Positions 34,343-46,084 of a DNA stretch of 64,000 nt are shown here, in pieces (positions within the stretch are counted from its first letter, which is position 1; each line of letters opens with the position of its first letter). The DNA lies in the NCBI GenBank assembly GCA_026018925.1, contig JAKSZU010000009.1, forward strand, positions 70,482,949-70,546,948. Direction: 5' to 3'. The notes beneath the pieces were generated by a model, which worked only from the letters and a program-made list of their open reading frames with translations, did no database searches and was not told the origin of the DNA. Position numbers and translations under genes: made by a program. Source of the stretch: Tupaia tana. Its lineage: Eukaryota; Chordata; Mammalia; Scandentia; Tupaiidae.

Positions 34343-34590
34343 TCTCATCAATATAGAAACATAAATCCTTAACAAAATATTAGCAAATAGAATTCAATTA
34401 TAATAATCAGTTATGTGTATATATAGCTTGACCAAGTAGAGTTTATCACAGATATTCAATGCTTGTCCAATATTTGAAAACTGATCAATATAATCCACCA
34501 TATTAATGGTTTAAAGGAGAAAAATCATATGAAATTATCAATAAATACAATAAAGAATTTGACAAAATCCAATATTATAGCAGAAAACAT
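34343..34590 (+). repeat. Displaced L1 RT segment (copy 1 of 2)
   Basis: About 245 bp of RT-encoding L1 sequence inside the endonuclease part of the same L1M. It is closely similar to 35612-35860, where the segment is in its proper place. Both copies share the derived strings 'atcaatatagaaa' and 'attataat(t/a)atcag' followed by a TATG/TG run, which other L1 copies in the window lack. No poly(A) or TSD is seen, so a duplication mechanism other than retrotransposition is likely. Confidence 0.75.
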
Positions 34591-35551
34591 ACTTTTAAAA
34601 TGCAAATGGAACATTCATACAGGTAGAACATATTCTTGGTCATGAAATAAGCATAAACAAATGTAAAAGAATTGCAATTTACAGTTATGGTCTCATATCA
34701 TAAGGGAATCAACTAGAAATCAAAAGCTGAGAGATAATAGGAAAATCCCTAGACAGTTGAAAATTAAACAACACACCTCTAAACAACCCATAAATCAAAG
34801 ATAAAACATAAAAGAAAATTTAAAAAAATATTTTGAACTGAACAAAAATGAAAATACAACATACTGAAATATGTAGCATGCTACTAAAGCAGTCTAAGGG
34901 GAACACAATAGCATTGAATGTTTTTACTATTAATGAAAAAAGGTTTCAAATCAACAATCTAAATTTCTACCTTAAGGTTGTAAGAAAAGAAGAATAAAAT
35001 GAGCACAAATAAAGCAGAAAGAATAATCATATTAAAATAAGAGTAGAAATAGAACACATAAAAACAATAGAGAATATCAGTGAAATCAGCTGGTTTTTTT
35101 TAAAGATCCATAAAATAGGAAAGAATCAAGCAATAAAAAAAAAAGGAGCAGTGACACATATATAAACAATGAAAGGGGAATATCCTGAACAGCTTTGAGA
35201 CTTAAGTATAATAATGAAATAATGTTAATAACTCTACACACATAAACCTGAAAATTCATGAAAAGAATCAACTCCTCAAAACCCACAAACTACCAAATAT
35301 CCTGATATGGCTGCCATAGTGATAGCATATTCCTATAATCGTTAAAGAAATTAGATTCATAGTTGAAAACTTCCCCAAAAAAGAAATTTCCAAGTCCACA
35401 CAGTTACAGTGATAAATTCCAGCAAACATTTTTAGAAGAAATAGGAACAACTCTACACAAAATCTTCCAGAAAAGAAAAGAGAAAGGAACCTTTCCTCTT
35501 CATTTTATTAGTCAAGCCTTACCTTCATACCAAAGCCTGACAAAGGTATGC

Positions 35552-35595
35552 AAAAAAAGAGAGAGAGAGAGAAAGGAGAGAGGGAGAGAGATAAA
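35552..35595 (+). repeat. GA-rich microsatellite
   Basis: (GA)n with AAAGGA interruptions, in the L1M RT region directly upstream of the second RT-segment copy. Confidence 0.85.
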
Positions 35596-35611
35596 ACTCT
35601 AGATGAACATA

Positions 35612-35860
35612 CCTCATCAATATAGAAATATAAATCCTTAGCAAAATATTAGCAATAGAATTAAATTATAATTATCAGGTATGTGTGTATGTGTATATAA
35701 AATAAAACCAAGTGGAGTTTATTGCAGATATGCAAAGCTGGTTCAATATTTGAAAATTGATCAACTTAATCCACCATATTAATGATCTAAAAAAGAAAAA
35801 ACACATGATGTTACCAATAAATGCAAAAAAATTATTTGACAAAATCCAATTATCAAATGT
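35612..35860 (+). repeat. L1 RT segment in native position (copy 2 of 2)
   Basis: Partner of 34343-34590. Here the L1 order is continuous: '...ccaaagcctgacaaagg' upstream and later RT blocks downstream. This marks it as the likely source of the displaced copy. Confidence 0.72.
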
Positions 35861-35984
35861 GGTTAAAAAAAAACAGTAAAATAGGAATAATAAAGGGAAA
35901 CTTACTCTGTCTGATAAGGGACACCCACAAAAATCCTACAATTAACATCACACCTGATGGTGAATGACTAAATACTTTTTTAAA

Positions 35985-36532
35985 AACATTGCCAGAGGGT
36001 ATGTGTGTCCATCAGAGAGAGAGAAAGGGAAAGTACTCTTCCACAGGACTTGGCCATGCTGCATTCCCTTCTCTTCCATTTTTCCATCCTGTCAGAATTT
36101 TGGGGCATAGGGAACCAGCAGTTAGTGTAATGGCTATGTCGCTGGACTCCCACATAGTCGACCACGGTTCACGTCCCGGACCCGGTGGCTTAAAACTCAC
36201 GCCGGGTGCGTGTGCGTGTGTGCCCAAGATCCCGAGAGGAGAATGGAGGAGAAGGGATTGTGGCGTGACCATCCCCCCTGGGGGGTGATTTCTCGCTTTC
36301 TGTCTCCATGTCTCTCTCTGTCTGTCTGGCGAGCACACACACCCTATAGTGAAAAACCTCTCCCCCTACCCCGCAAAAAAAAAAAAAAAAAGAAAAAAAA
36401 AAGAATTTTGGGGCATACAAACACCTGTGCTCAAAATTTTTATCAAGCTTCCAGGGCCAGGATTTGAGCTGCAATCACCCACATGGAATCCACCTCCTTA
36501 CACACAATGCTTAACCACTACACAGCTGAAAA
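35985..36532 (-). mobile_element. Old tRNA-head SINE split by a younger SINE
   Basis: Antisense SINE parts 35985-36109 (GA-rich complement and body) and 36402-36532 (body and head complement ending 'accactacacagctg') were one element until the plus-strand SINE at 36110-36401 entered. The 16-bp TSD belongs to the inner element. Confidence 0.85.
36110..36401 (+). mobile_element. tRNA-head SINE, young long form (subfamily B), nested
   Basis: Inserted into the older SINE with the perfect 16-bp target duplication agaattttggggcata (36094-36109 and 36402-36417). B box 'ggttcacgtcc', 'cttaaaactcacgcc', 'gtgaccatcccccc', 'ccatgtctctc', 'tatagtgaaaaacctc': the full subfamily-B set. Confidence 0.94.
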
Positions 36533-36739
36533 ATTTTCCCTAAGCTCAGAAAAATGACAGAGGTGTACATTCTCACCACTTCTATTAAATATACTAATCG
36601 AGATCCTAGCCAATACAAGTCAACAAATAGAAATAAAATCCATACATAATGGGAAGAAAAATATAACAATTTCTGTTCACATAGGACATAGTTGTCTGTG
36701 TAGAAAATCCTAAGTAATCTACCCAAAAAACCTACTAGA

Positions 36740-36998
36740 GGGACCAGCAGATGGCATAATGGCTACATCGCTGGACTCCCACATGGCTGGCTGTAGTTCA
36801 AGTCCCAGACACAGCAGCTTCAAACCCACATTGGGTGTGTGTACATGCCTGCCTAAAAATCCTAAGAGGAGAATGGAGAAGAAGGGATTGCACTATGGCC
36901 ATTCCCCGAGGCGTGCAATTTCTCACTTTCTGTCTCTATCTCTATCTCTCTCTCCAATGAGCACACATGCCGTGTAGCAAACACCTCTCAAAAAAAAA
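36740..36998 (+). mobile_element. tRNA-head SINE, long form
   Basis: Head 'gggaccagcagatggcataat', B-box remnant 'agttcaagtccc', body 'tatggccattccccgagg', CT-rich end, A8 tail. Approximate flanking repeat (cctacta / cttacta). Confidence 0.87.
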
Positions 36999-37149
36999 CT
37001 TACTAAACTAGAACTAGTGAGTGAGTTTAGTAAGATCACTGTATATAACAACACACAGAAATCAGTCATATTTTATATGCTAATGTACTACTGAAAACAA
37101 TTTTTTAATTTAATAAAATTAAAATGCCCTTTACAACAACTTCTTTTAA

Positions 37150-37415
37150 ATAGGGCCAAGTGATTTAAAAAAAAAAAAAAGTATTGAAATGCAAATCTCT
37201 GCAAGGCTGATCCACAAGAGAAGGTTCCAGTTTCAAATCAATAGACCTCCCTGAGGATACCTGGCATACATAATCCATAATCCAGAGCGAGGTGAAGCTG
37301 GGGATAGATTTTAGCATCAAGACCCTTTTGGAAGTTCTCTCTCTCTCTCTTTCTGTCTATTTCTGTCTCTCTTGCTCACGGAAGAAATATTAAATAAATA
37401 AAATAAATAAACTTT
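37150..37415 (+). mobile_element. Old tRNA-derived SINE, divergent
   Basis: The head is mostly gone. A B-box-like 'gttccagtttcaaatc' lies near 37225. Body 'agcgaggtgaagctgggg', CT-rich stretch 37337-37378, AAATA tail. Confidence 0.6.
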
Positions 37416-38761
37416 AAAAAATAACTCACCCAAAAAGAATATAAATGAAAAATAGGCATAAATATAATGAATCACATTTTGGATATGTTTTCTGAAAAAT
37501 GCAAAATACTAATAAAATAAATTTATAAGGAAAAAGACATAAATAAAGGTGTAACGCCATGCCTCTGGCTTGGAAAACTCACCAGAATAAAATTGTCAGT
37601 TTTCCTCAAATTGATTTATAGTGCTAATGTAATTCCAATAAAATCCCAGCAATAGTTTTGTAGATATATGTGAACTTATTCTAAAATTTATAAGGAAAAG
37701 CAAAGTAACTAAAAAAGTTTAAACAATTTTCCAATGAAGAATAAAATTAGAGAAATTACACTAACCAATTGTAAGACTTGCTACAAAACTAAGGGTATAT
37801 TGAAAGTGTATTCATGACAAATGTATAGACACATTAATCAATAGGGAAAAAAGGGTGCATGAATAGTCCACATTAATATGGTCAACTGATTTTTGAATGA
37901 AAGATTACCTTCAACAAATGGCATAGAATAATTGAACACCTATATGCAAAAAAATTCAGCTAAAATCTTACTCTTAAGGCTTATGGAAAAATAAATCACT
38001 TGTGATCATTGAGCCAAATATAAAAGAAAAACTTTTAGAGATTAGGTGAAGATTCCTTAGAAAACATGGCAAAGGCATGATCCAGAAAGAATTATAATAA
38101 ATTGTACTTTTTCAAAATTAAAACTTCGCACTATGAAAGGCACTTCTTAGAAAATGGAAAGAAAAACTTACAAAATGGATGAAATTACTTTCAAATCACA
38201 CATCAACATCATTGCACTGACTGGTAGTTCATTCATTTTTATCTCTGAATAGTACTTCATAACTTGGATTGTACCGCAGTGTTTTTTTATTTCTTAACCC
38301 GTTGAAGAACATATATACGGAACATGTAAAGAGCTCTCAAAACTCAAGGCAAATAAAAACCAAACAAAAAAAACCCCTGATTTTAAAAAGGACAAGAGCC
38401 TTGAAGACATGAACAGACAGTACACTGAATAATATATAAAGGTGGAAAATAAACACATGAAATGATAATCAATATCATTAGCAATTAGAAAAATGAAAAT
38501 TAAATCAATGAAAACATGACACAGTATTTAGAATGGCTAAAATTTTTAAATATACAAATTGACAATAAAAACAAGTTGTCAAAGATGAAGGGCAATTACA
38601 GCTTTCTAGCTAATGTTGCTGGTGAGAATGTCAAATGATACATTCACTTGGAGAGACAAAATGGCAGTTTTTTACAACCTGGTAATTGTGCTCCTTGATC
38701 TTTACTCAAGTGAACTGAAAATGTACCCGAAGACAAAAAGCTATGCTATAATGTTTATAGC

Positions 38762-38765
38762 ACAT

Positions 38766-38804
<39 letters not shown>

Positions 38805-39048
38805 TATCAGAGAGAGTACAAGCACAGGAGAGAACGAGAGAGAGAAAGAAGCACCTTCAACAGAGTCTCAACACACCACAATCTCCTTTCTTCAGTCCTC
38901 TAGCTCTTTAGGATCCGGGGCACCTGTGCACATATCCAGCATGTTTTCAGGCTGACTCAGGGTTCAGAACTCACAGTCAACCATATAGCTTCCATCCTTG
39001 TGGTGTACTTGTGTTGCTACTGCAGCACAGCAGCTGAGCCAGCAGCTT
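38762..39048 (-). mobile_element. Old tRNA-derived SINE with (TTTA)n tail
   Basis: Antisense copy. The (TTTA)n run at 38764-38806 is its tail. GA-rich complement 38812-38850; head complement 'cagcagctgagccagcag' at the right edge. It lies in the 3' part of the L1M. Confidence 0.7.
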
Positions 39049-39510
39049 TATTTATAATTCCTCAAAAGTGAAAGCAACCAATATATCCTTCAAAAGGTAA
39101 TATGTATAAACTATACAATGGAATATTATCTGGAAATATAGAAGGAATGAGCTCCCAACCTGCACGGTATATAGATAAATTTTAAATGCATATTACTAAG
39201 TGAAAGTGGCTGGTATGGAAATGTATCATATTCTCTATGATTCCATTTATATAACATTCTTGAAATGGAAACAAAAAATAAATATGAATTAAAAACTAAG
39301 GAAATCTGAATAAAAGTAGGATTCTATCGATATTGGTTCAAAAGTTGTATCAGATATACCACATTAGGACAAAATGCTAACTATAGGAAAAATTGAATGA
39401 GTGGTAAAAGGCAACTCTCTGTACTATCTCTGCAAGATTTCTGTGAATTTAATAATAATTTTAGATCTTTTATTTAAAATGTTCATAAAATTATAAATCT
39501 AAGAAAATTA

Positions 39511-40216
39511 TTTCATATTATTTAAAAATAAATATTTAAACCATTAAAATTAATAGAGGAACACAGCAGATCAAGATGGAAATAACAGAGAACTTTACTA
39601 TAAAGGGGGCTGTAGTATTAATTCTAATAGCTTATTTTTTAAAACTCTGACATACTTCTCCATTTTTAGAGTCTCCTACCTTGACTAATTTCTTCACTCA
39701 GAAGCAAAGATATGCATGTGCCCCAAATCTTTAGAAAATACAGTTAGTAGCAATTGCAATTCATTTGATAAATCATTTATTCTAGGTTAGTGTTATGGTC
39801 ATTACAGTGTCTGGCATAATAAAAAGTAAATATATCCCAAATACAACTAGTAAAATATAAGAAATTTTCAAAAAGGTCATGGAAAATTGATATTATGAAA
39901 AAAAGAACTTAAGGATTTCAAAATAGTTTTGCACCAAAATAAATTCATACTGACTTCTTACAACATTTCTAAACAGGATCTAGATTGAGGCACTAAGAAG
40001 TATAAGATATCATTTGGAAGAAAGCCCCTATTAGAGCAACATGAATTCTACTATCATGTAAGCAAGAACAAACATCAAATTTATGGTGAAACTTGAGTGA
40101 AGAATGTGAAATCATTGAGGATTTACTAAAAGTGTATGAGAACAATTCCTCCCTCTACCCTCTACCGATGTCCACAGTTTACAAATGAATAACTTGTTTT
40201 AAGAAAGGCTGAGACA
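39511..40216. other. Unassigned, containing a short dispersed repeat
   Basis: No gene. 39860-39955 ('ttcaaaaaggtcatggaaaa', 'gatttcaaaatagttttgca') is similar to 43640-43760 and looks like a mariner-type MITE. Confidence 0.45.
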
Positions 40217-40447
40217 TGGGTCATCCAGTGGTGTGATGGTTAAGGCAACTGGACCCCACATGCACAGTTTGAGTCCTAGACTCACACGCTTTAGAAAGAT
40301 GTCCAGCATATGTGTGTGCATGCCCAAAATACAGAAAGAAGGGAGAAATGGAGAAAGGATTGTGGTGTGGCCATCCGCTATAGGGGGTGCTTTCTCATTC
40401 TCTTTCTCTGGTGAGCACATACACTCTCTGGCAAATTTTTTAAAAAA
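40217..40447 (+). mobile_element. tRNA-head SINE, older long form
   Basis: Head 'gggtcatccagtggtgtgatgg', B-box remnant 'gtttgagtcctag', body 'gtggccatccgctataggggg', shortened CT stretch. Confidence 0.82.
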
Positions 40448-40504
40448 TAAAGAGAGTCTAGACAATGTTGAAGATGGTGCTCACAGTGTTAAGACTAAAC
40501 ATAT

Positions 40505-40765
40505 AAGGACCAGAGATGGCATAATGGTTATATCACTGGACTCCCATGGAGTCAACCACGGTTCAAGTCCTGGACCTTATAGCTTAAAATTAATGCCAGG
40601 CATTTGTGTATATGTGTGTGTATGTGTGCCCAAAATCCCAAAAAGAGAATGGAGGAAAAGGGATTGGGTTGTTGTCATCCCCCTGGGGAGGGGGGAGAAT
40701 GATTTCTTGCTTTCTGTCTCTCTGTCTCTCCAGCAAATGCACATGCCCTATAAAAAAAATAAACT
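40505..40765 (+). mobile_element. tRNA-head SINE, long form
   Basis: Head 'aaggaccagagatggcataat', B box 'ggttcaagtcctgg', body with a G-rich hairpin remnant near 40680-40700, 'ccctataaaaaaaat' end. A 202-codon frame spanning this and the previous SINE is not a gene. Confidence 0.85.
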
Positions 40766-41082
40766 AAAAACAAGCAAACAAAACTATACATACAAATTTA
40801 TGAGGAAAAAAGTTACTCTTGTTCATGCCCTAATTGAATAAGACTGACAATCAACAGCACAAGCAATAGTCAACACCATAGACATTTCAATTAGTTTAGT
40901 TTATACAATCCTGACTGAAAATTAAAGTTGAACATATATTCTGTTTCATGGGTGGCAAAACTGTTACACTCAGATCAGCAAAAGACAAGAGCAGACTTTT
41001 CATTGGAATATTTAAACAAGTAGAAACAAGATCCTGAAGCATTTCTTCAAAGAACTGTAACAAGAGATGAAGCATGACTTTT

Positions 41083-41340
41083 TTTTTTTTAGAAAGAGAG
41101 ACAGATTTTTGCAATTGGATGTGTACACTCACCAGAGAGTGAGACAGAGAGACAGAAAGCAAGAAATCACCCCTCAGGGGAGATGGCCACTCTGCAATCC
41201 CTTCTCCATTCTCCTCTTGGGATTTTGGGTACTCACACACATGCACCCGCTGTGAGTTTCAAGCCCCCAGGTTTGGGACTCAAATCACCATCAGCCATGT
41301 GTGAGCCCAGCAACATAACCATTATGCCATCTGCTGGTCT
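41083..41340 (-). mobile_element. tRNA-head SINE, long form
   Basis: Antisense copy with the 15-bp target duplication tgaagcatgactttt (41068-41082) and tgaagcatggctttt (41341-41355), one mismatch. Head complement 'atctgctggtct'. Confidence 0.88.
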
Positions 41341-41439
41341 TGAAGCATGGCTTTTAACAGTATCAGCATGAAGACAAAGCACAATCAAGGCAATGGCTAC
41401 AAAGAGGTGAAAATAGTCTAGTCAAAGAAAAAGATTACC

Positions 41440-41800
41440 AGTCAAAAATAAAGGTCTTAGTAACAGCATTGTGGGATGCTCTAGGCATTTTATTTACAAC
41501 CTTCTACAGGGCCAAAGAATGATAACATCTGGTTATTATGAGAGCATTTGGAGAAAGTTTGCCAAAGATTTCACAAAAATAAAAATAATAAATGCTTAGG
41601 AAAGAATCACCAGAGTCTCCACCATGACAATGTTCCTGCTCATTCCTCTCATTGAACAAGGGCAATTATGTGAGCTTCAAATGGGAAATCATTAGGTATT
41701 CACCTAACATTCCTAATATGGCTATTTCTGACTTCTTTTCGTTTTCTAATCTTTAAAAAAAGAAGCCTTAAAAATCACCCATTTATGGTGTATCTGCACG
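41440..41800 (+). pseudogene. Mariner transposase fossil, C-terminal half
   Basis: Translation across frames gives LHHDNVPAHSS (41617-41650), a classic mariner block containing the second catalytic Asp. Next comes a frameshifted SDFFSFSNL-type block (about 41725-41755), matching the SDFFLFPNLK region near the third Asp. Upstream, 'tgggatgctctaggcatttt' matches the WDA-GI(L/V)-F block. Stops and frameshifts (for example tga at 41652) make it dead. Mariner transposases cut and paste DNA transposons at TA sites. The subfamily is not determined. Confidence 0.8.
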
Positions 41801-44355
41801 TACATTGTGTAAACAGTAGGTAGTTCTCACCACTAATGGAGAGACCTTTTCATTGATTCATCTATAATTTATATAGCCAGTTTTTCTATGACCAGCATCA
41901 CTTATTTGCAAATTGCTAGTTAAGGGTTTATGATTATGGAATTAACTGCTTCTACAGCCTTACAGCCTATACTTTACTTGTATGGTATAAAACCAACCTA
42001 ACAGAACTGAACAGTCACACTCTGATATCAAAGTAAAATGGAACTTCAGTTTAATATCGCATACCAGTCACTCAGTACTTATTGTGCACTTGCTTATATG
42101 AGCAGGTTTGTATGTCCAAAGTGTCCTAATTTTTCTATTATTACTACAACAACTACTCACTCTCTTCTAGTGGAGACTGTGGATTTTAGGAAAAGGCTAA
42201 GAGCAACACATAAAAATTAATTTGCAAATTAGGGAGAGTATTCTTCAAGGTTAAACCTCCTTCCTAGGCCCCTTCTGTTAAATAGTACATATAATCCAAA
42301 TAAAATTCTGGACTAATCACTTGCCAATTTTTATTAAAACCATAGTCATTGTTTGGGATTTTTAATACCCCCCCAAATTGCAGCTGAACATAATTAACGA
42401 TTTGCTCTAATTCATTGTAACTCAAAAGCAAGCCAGATCAATTTTTTGGTAATTAAAATTTGTAAAGAAAAAATTTACTCTCACGTGCCAAATCTATTAC
42501 AGAAAGAGTTTAAAGTTGGCATCAGTCTTTTTAGATTATTATTAAAAACTCACTAAAGTGATGTCTATGATGTTTATAATGGAAACATTTCTTTAATAGC
42601 AAGTACTCAACATGGCACATCAGCAAACCAATGACCCACATTTAGATAAAAATAAAATTCATAGCTTCTATGAAAATATTTCTCACCTTTCATCTTGATA
42701 CAAGAACAACTAAAATATTAATCATAAAATAATTATTAACAATTTTTATGTTACATGTTTCTTTTAGCATGAGCTTTTTTACGTTGAGATTTCTTGAACT
42801 TCCTCAACTGTTAACAAAGACAATTTAAATAAAGAAAGAATAAGTTTATCAGAAAACTTCTCGTCAGCCTTCCCTGCTTCCTACATTATATATCTTAACC
42901 ACCACCTTACATTCCTTGATAATTCGAAGTACAGGACTTCTTTGACAATTATGACCTTGAATTTGGAAATGAAAAAAGTCTGAAGTTGTGTTTGATAGTT
43001 TCATTAAAAAAAGAGGTAATACTTATCAAATCTTGAAGTAGTATAAGTAAAATGACCAAAAAACAGCAGTGTGTTTAAATATCTAATTATAATCTTACCC
43101 TTCATATTTGTAGGAATATAGGGGTCTTTCACAATAAAGTGAACAAACATTATAACATTTTTCATAACTTTTTCCTTGTTTGCAACCCTTCAAAATAATC
43201 TACTTCCATAAAAAAAAAAAACAACTGTGACATAGGAAAATGAGCTATAACTTTCTCCCAGTTTTGCAAATGGCCAACAGTACTAAATCCCCCAACTTTA
43301 AGATCTTTAGAGTATGCTCTGTTCTGTGAGGCTTCAATGTACACATCTTAGCTCATCAATACTTGAAGCATTCCTGATACGAAAGAGTTCACATTTGGGG
43401 AACTGAACATAAAATTTTCTGACCTTTGCACTGGAACACTGCTATAGAGGAAGGGCATAACAAAATAGATTTCCTGACCTGACCGGAGATACATATTTAA
43501 TAAATGATGCAAAACTTTCATATGTGACAATATATTCTCATTTTTTAGTATTTAAAATGCCTAGTTCAAGTTTAAAATTTGCAGCATATATTTATACACC
43601 CCTCTATGCCTGCCTGGGCATGGATACATAGCTACATAAGAGGGATCTTCAAAAAGTCACAGAACATACTTGCTATAAGAATTATGCACGGATTTCAAAT
43701 GTTCCTTTCAACAAAATTAACTCATACTTTAATTCAATTTTTTCACAATCCTTACCCTCACATTTTTAGCATGAAAAATGATTGAAAATTTCAAAATAAC
43801 ATGTATATCCATATGGTTGGGCACACGCATTTGTTACTTTGAGGGATATCTGAAAGTTTGTAATTTTAAAATAAGTGGGCCAGGTTAGTAGTGATAATGA
43901 CTCAGTCCAGCTTCATCAATGAAATGTCATCACAATAAACATTAGTGAGGCATACTTTTAATTGACAGGTAGAAATTAGAGCAACTGGAAACATTTTTCA
44001 TTATAAAGACCTATTTAGCACACAACTAATGAAAATTTGTTGCCATGGGTTTAGATTATCAGAAGTCTGTGGGGGTTAATCTGAATTTATTTTATATATT
44101 TCCAGGACAAACCCACTCACTTTGAGGGGTCCTTCTAGTCTACTCTTTGGAATGAATTCAACCCCTTATAACAGAATACAGAATTATTTATCAACCAAAG
44201 TGGCATGAGAATAGGCACTCCATAAAGCTTCTGAAACACATGTGTCATATGGACATAGCCAGCATATGAGCAAACAGATAATAAGATTTTTCAACCATAT
44301 TCTTCTTCCCAGCTAGCATGTGCTAAATTTTGTGTTTGGATAAGGACAGGAATAA
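41801..44355. other. Long stretch of mostly unique DNA
   Basis: I see no exon, open frame, tRNA or recognisable LINE/SINE here apart from the short repeat at 43640-43770. It is AT-rich and without strong structure. If the window lies in an intron or regulatory domain, this is one of the few stretches where non-repeat function could sit. Confidence 0.5.
43640..43770. repeat. Short dispersed repeat, mariner-MITE-like
   Basis: 'gggatcttcaaaaagtcac', 'cacggatttcaaatgttcc' and 'aaattaactcatacttt' parallel 39860-39955. The right end 'tttttcacaatcc' is partly complementary to the left end. A third, weaker relative may lie at 47535-47600. Confidence 0.45.
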
Positions 44356-44359
44356 AAGA

Positions 44360-45092
44360 CATTACTGTTGGCACTAATGTATTACTGTATTTGTTAATGT
44401 AAATTAGCACAGCCACTGTGAAAAACAATTTAGAGGTTCCTCAAAAATCGATAAATATAACTACTATATGACCCAGTCTTCCCACCCCTTGGTGTTTACC
44501 AAAAGGATTGGAAAACAGTCAGAAAGTCACTTGCACATCCATGTTTATTGCAGCATTATTCACAATCGCAAAAATATGTGATCAACTTAAGTGCCCAAGA
44601 ACTGATGACTAGATTGAAAAAGTGTGGCACATATACACAATGGAATACTACTTAGCTATAAAGAATAATGAGACAGTGTCATTTGAAACAAAGCAGATGA
44701 AAACAGAAGATTTAATGCTAAGTAAAACAAGCCAGACTATGAAAGATGAATATTGTATATATCCCCACTCCATATATATTGAACATCTGCACTCTATGGC
44801 ATAAATTGAGATTCCAAGATATAATACTGGGAAGAGCAAGTGTAGATACCAGAGACTGTATAAGAGGGTGCTGGAGAATACTGAGTGTAAGAAGGGCCCA
44901 GGGAAAAAAAAAATTTCACAAACCTGAGCATGTAAAGTTCTCTGTTGAAAAGACATAATTCATAATATCTTTGATTTGATTGTCATGCATGGTATGCATG
45001 CTTTGAAAAACTATATTGTATGCTATAATGATGTACAATGATTAAATGTAAATAAGAAATTATAAAATTAAAAGTTATAGTTAAAAAATGTC
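44360..45092 (+). mobile_element. 5'-truncated younger L1 with 3' UTR
   Basis: Starts in ORF2 near 'attactgttggcactaat' and runs through 'gtggcacatatacacaatgg' and 'aagtaaaacaagccagac' into the local 3' UTR ('gataccagagactgtat', 'gcatgctttgaaaaac', 'gtatgctataatgatg') and an A-rich end. The 3' UTR is recognisably homologous to that of the HAL1s. Confidence 0.83.
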
Positions 45093-45215
45093 CAATGATG
45101 GATAAATATGAAAATGTGAGAGATATATAGATGTACACACACACACACACACACACGGTGGAATATTATTCAGGATAAAATAGAATAAAATTCTATCACT
45201 CATAGCAAAAAAAAA
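45093..45215 (+). mobile_element. L1M ORF2-end fragment with (AC)n
   Basis: 'aatgatggataaatatgaaa' and 'ggtggaatattattcagg' are ORF2-end L1M motifs. Between them the normal 'atatacata' has expanded to an (AC)11 array at 45135-45156. Ends in an A/GAAA-rich tract. Confidence 0.65.
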
Positions 45216-45850
45216 GAAAGAAAAAAAAGCATTACTAAAACCTCTTTTGAGAACATGATGTTAAAGCATGTACTCATCATGCGACTGTATTGAGAAGAGA
45301 AAAGTATTTGCAACTTGAGTAAGGATAATGGGGTATAAATTGAATAGAACAAGGGCATAAATTTGGGCAGAATCAGTTTGAATAGTAGCATATAATTTGT
45401 CATGTAGCATACATGCAATATTTGCTCCATATTTGTAAATAATATTCACATTTTTCTTTTAGAATCATACTTATTCTTGAAAACAACAAGACCTGAGGGA
45501 AATAACTTCAGTTCAAGGCTCTAACTATAATGACACAGGTAGAGACTGGTCTTTTTGTAGACTTTGTCACTTTAGATGTTGATACAAGCGTAATTGGTAA
45601 GTAGCATGGGTCTATGCCAAGCAATGAGCTAATTCTATGGCTTCTAGGGGATATGATACTCCTATCCCATAGGCTATCCCCTTTAATTCGTTTACATCAA
45701 TTTTTAATAGAAATCATCCTAATCCAGGTGTGTGGTAACAGTAGTGTTTAAAAATTAGTTTCCAAATTCTGATACAGATTGTGAAAGTGAATCAGATCCA
45801 GGCCTCTTCTAGGAACACAAACTTTCTAACTCTTATCTCTCGAGTTAAAA
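45216..45850. other. Unassigned
   Basis: No gene or recognisable repeat. Confidence 0.4.
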
Positions 45851-46084
45851 TTATCACTGGTATATATATGCCACAAGTTTTAATTCACTCATTTGTTGTG
45901 AACACTTAGGTTATTTTCATGTATTGGTTATTATAAATAATGCTACACTAAACATGGACATACTGATATCCTGTCAGCATAATTATGTCTATTTAGTCTA
46001 AAACGGGACATTTTGACATTTACAATATGGATGACTCTAGAGGACATTATGTCAAGTCTAATAGGCTAGGCACAGAGCCACATT
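45851..46084. mobile_element. Old L1 3' part, inverted
   Basis: 45855-45960 is antisense L1M ('gaacacttaggttattttc'). 46015-46075 reads sense ('atgactctagaggacattat', then a diverged 'aataggctaggcacag'). The opposite orientations suggest an old 5' inversion. Confidence 0.6.

Larger units (their letters stand above)
32801..39510 (+). mobile_element. Near full-length ancient L1M in sense orientation
   Basis: ORF1 region (32801-33760), inter-ORF region, ORF2 endonuclease (34155-35100), RT (35110-36730), C-terminal part (37000-38760), and an L1MA/MB-like 3' end (39049-39480), all on the plus strand. Interruptions are seven SINEs (two of them nested at 35990-36530), a displaced RT segment at 34343-34590 and a small antisense L1 piece at about 38206-38310. 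No ORF is open. A 172-codon antisense frame at 32889-33407 is only the complement of ORF1. Confidence 0.8.

Noticed and set aside
40233..40841. 202-codon plus-strand frame
   Set aside because: It spans two adjacent SINEs and the gap between them, with no domain.
41617..41650. Host gene exon (HHDN motif)
   Set aside because: The surrounding blocks are mariner transposase in several frames with stops; no splice sites or long frame.
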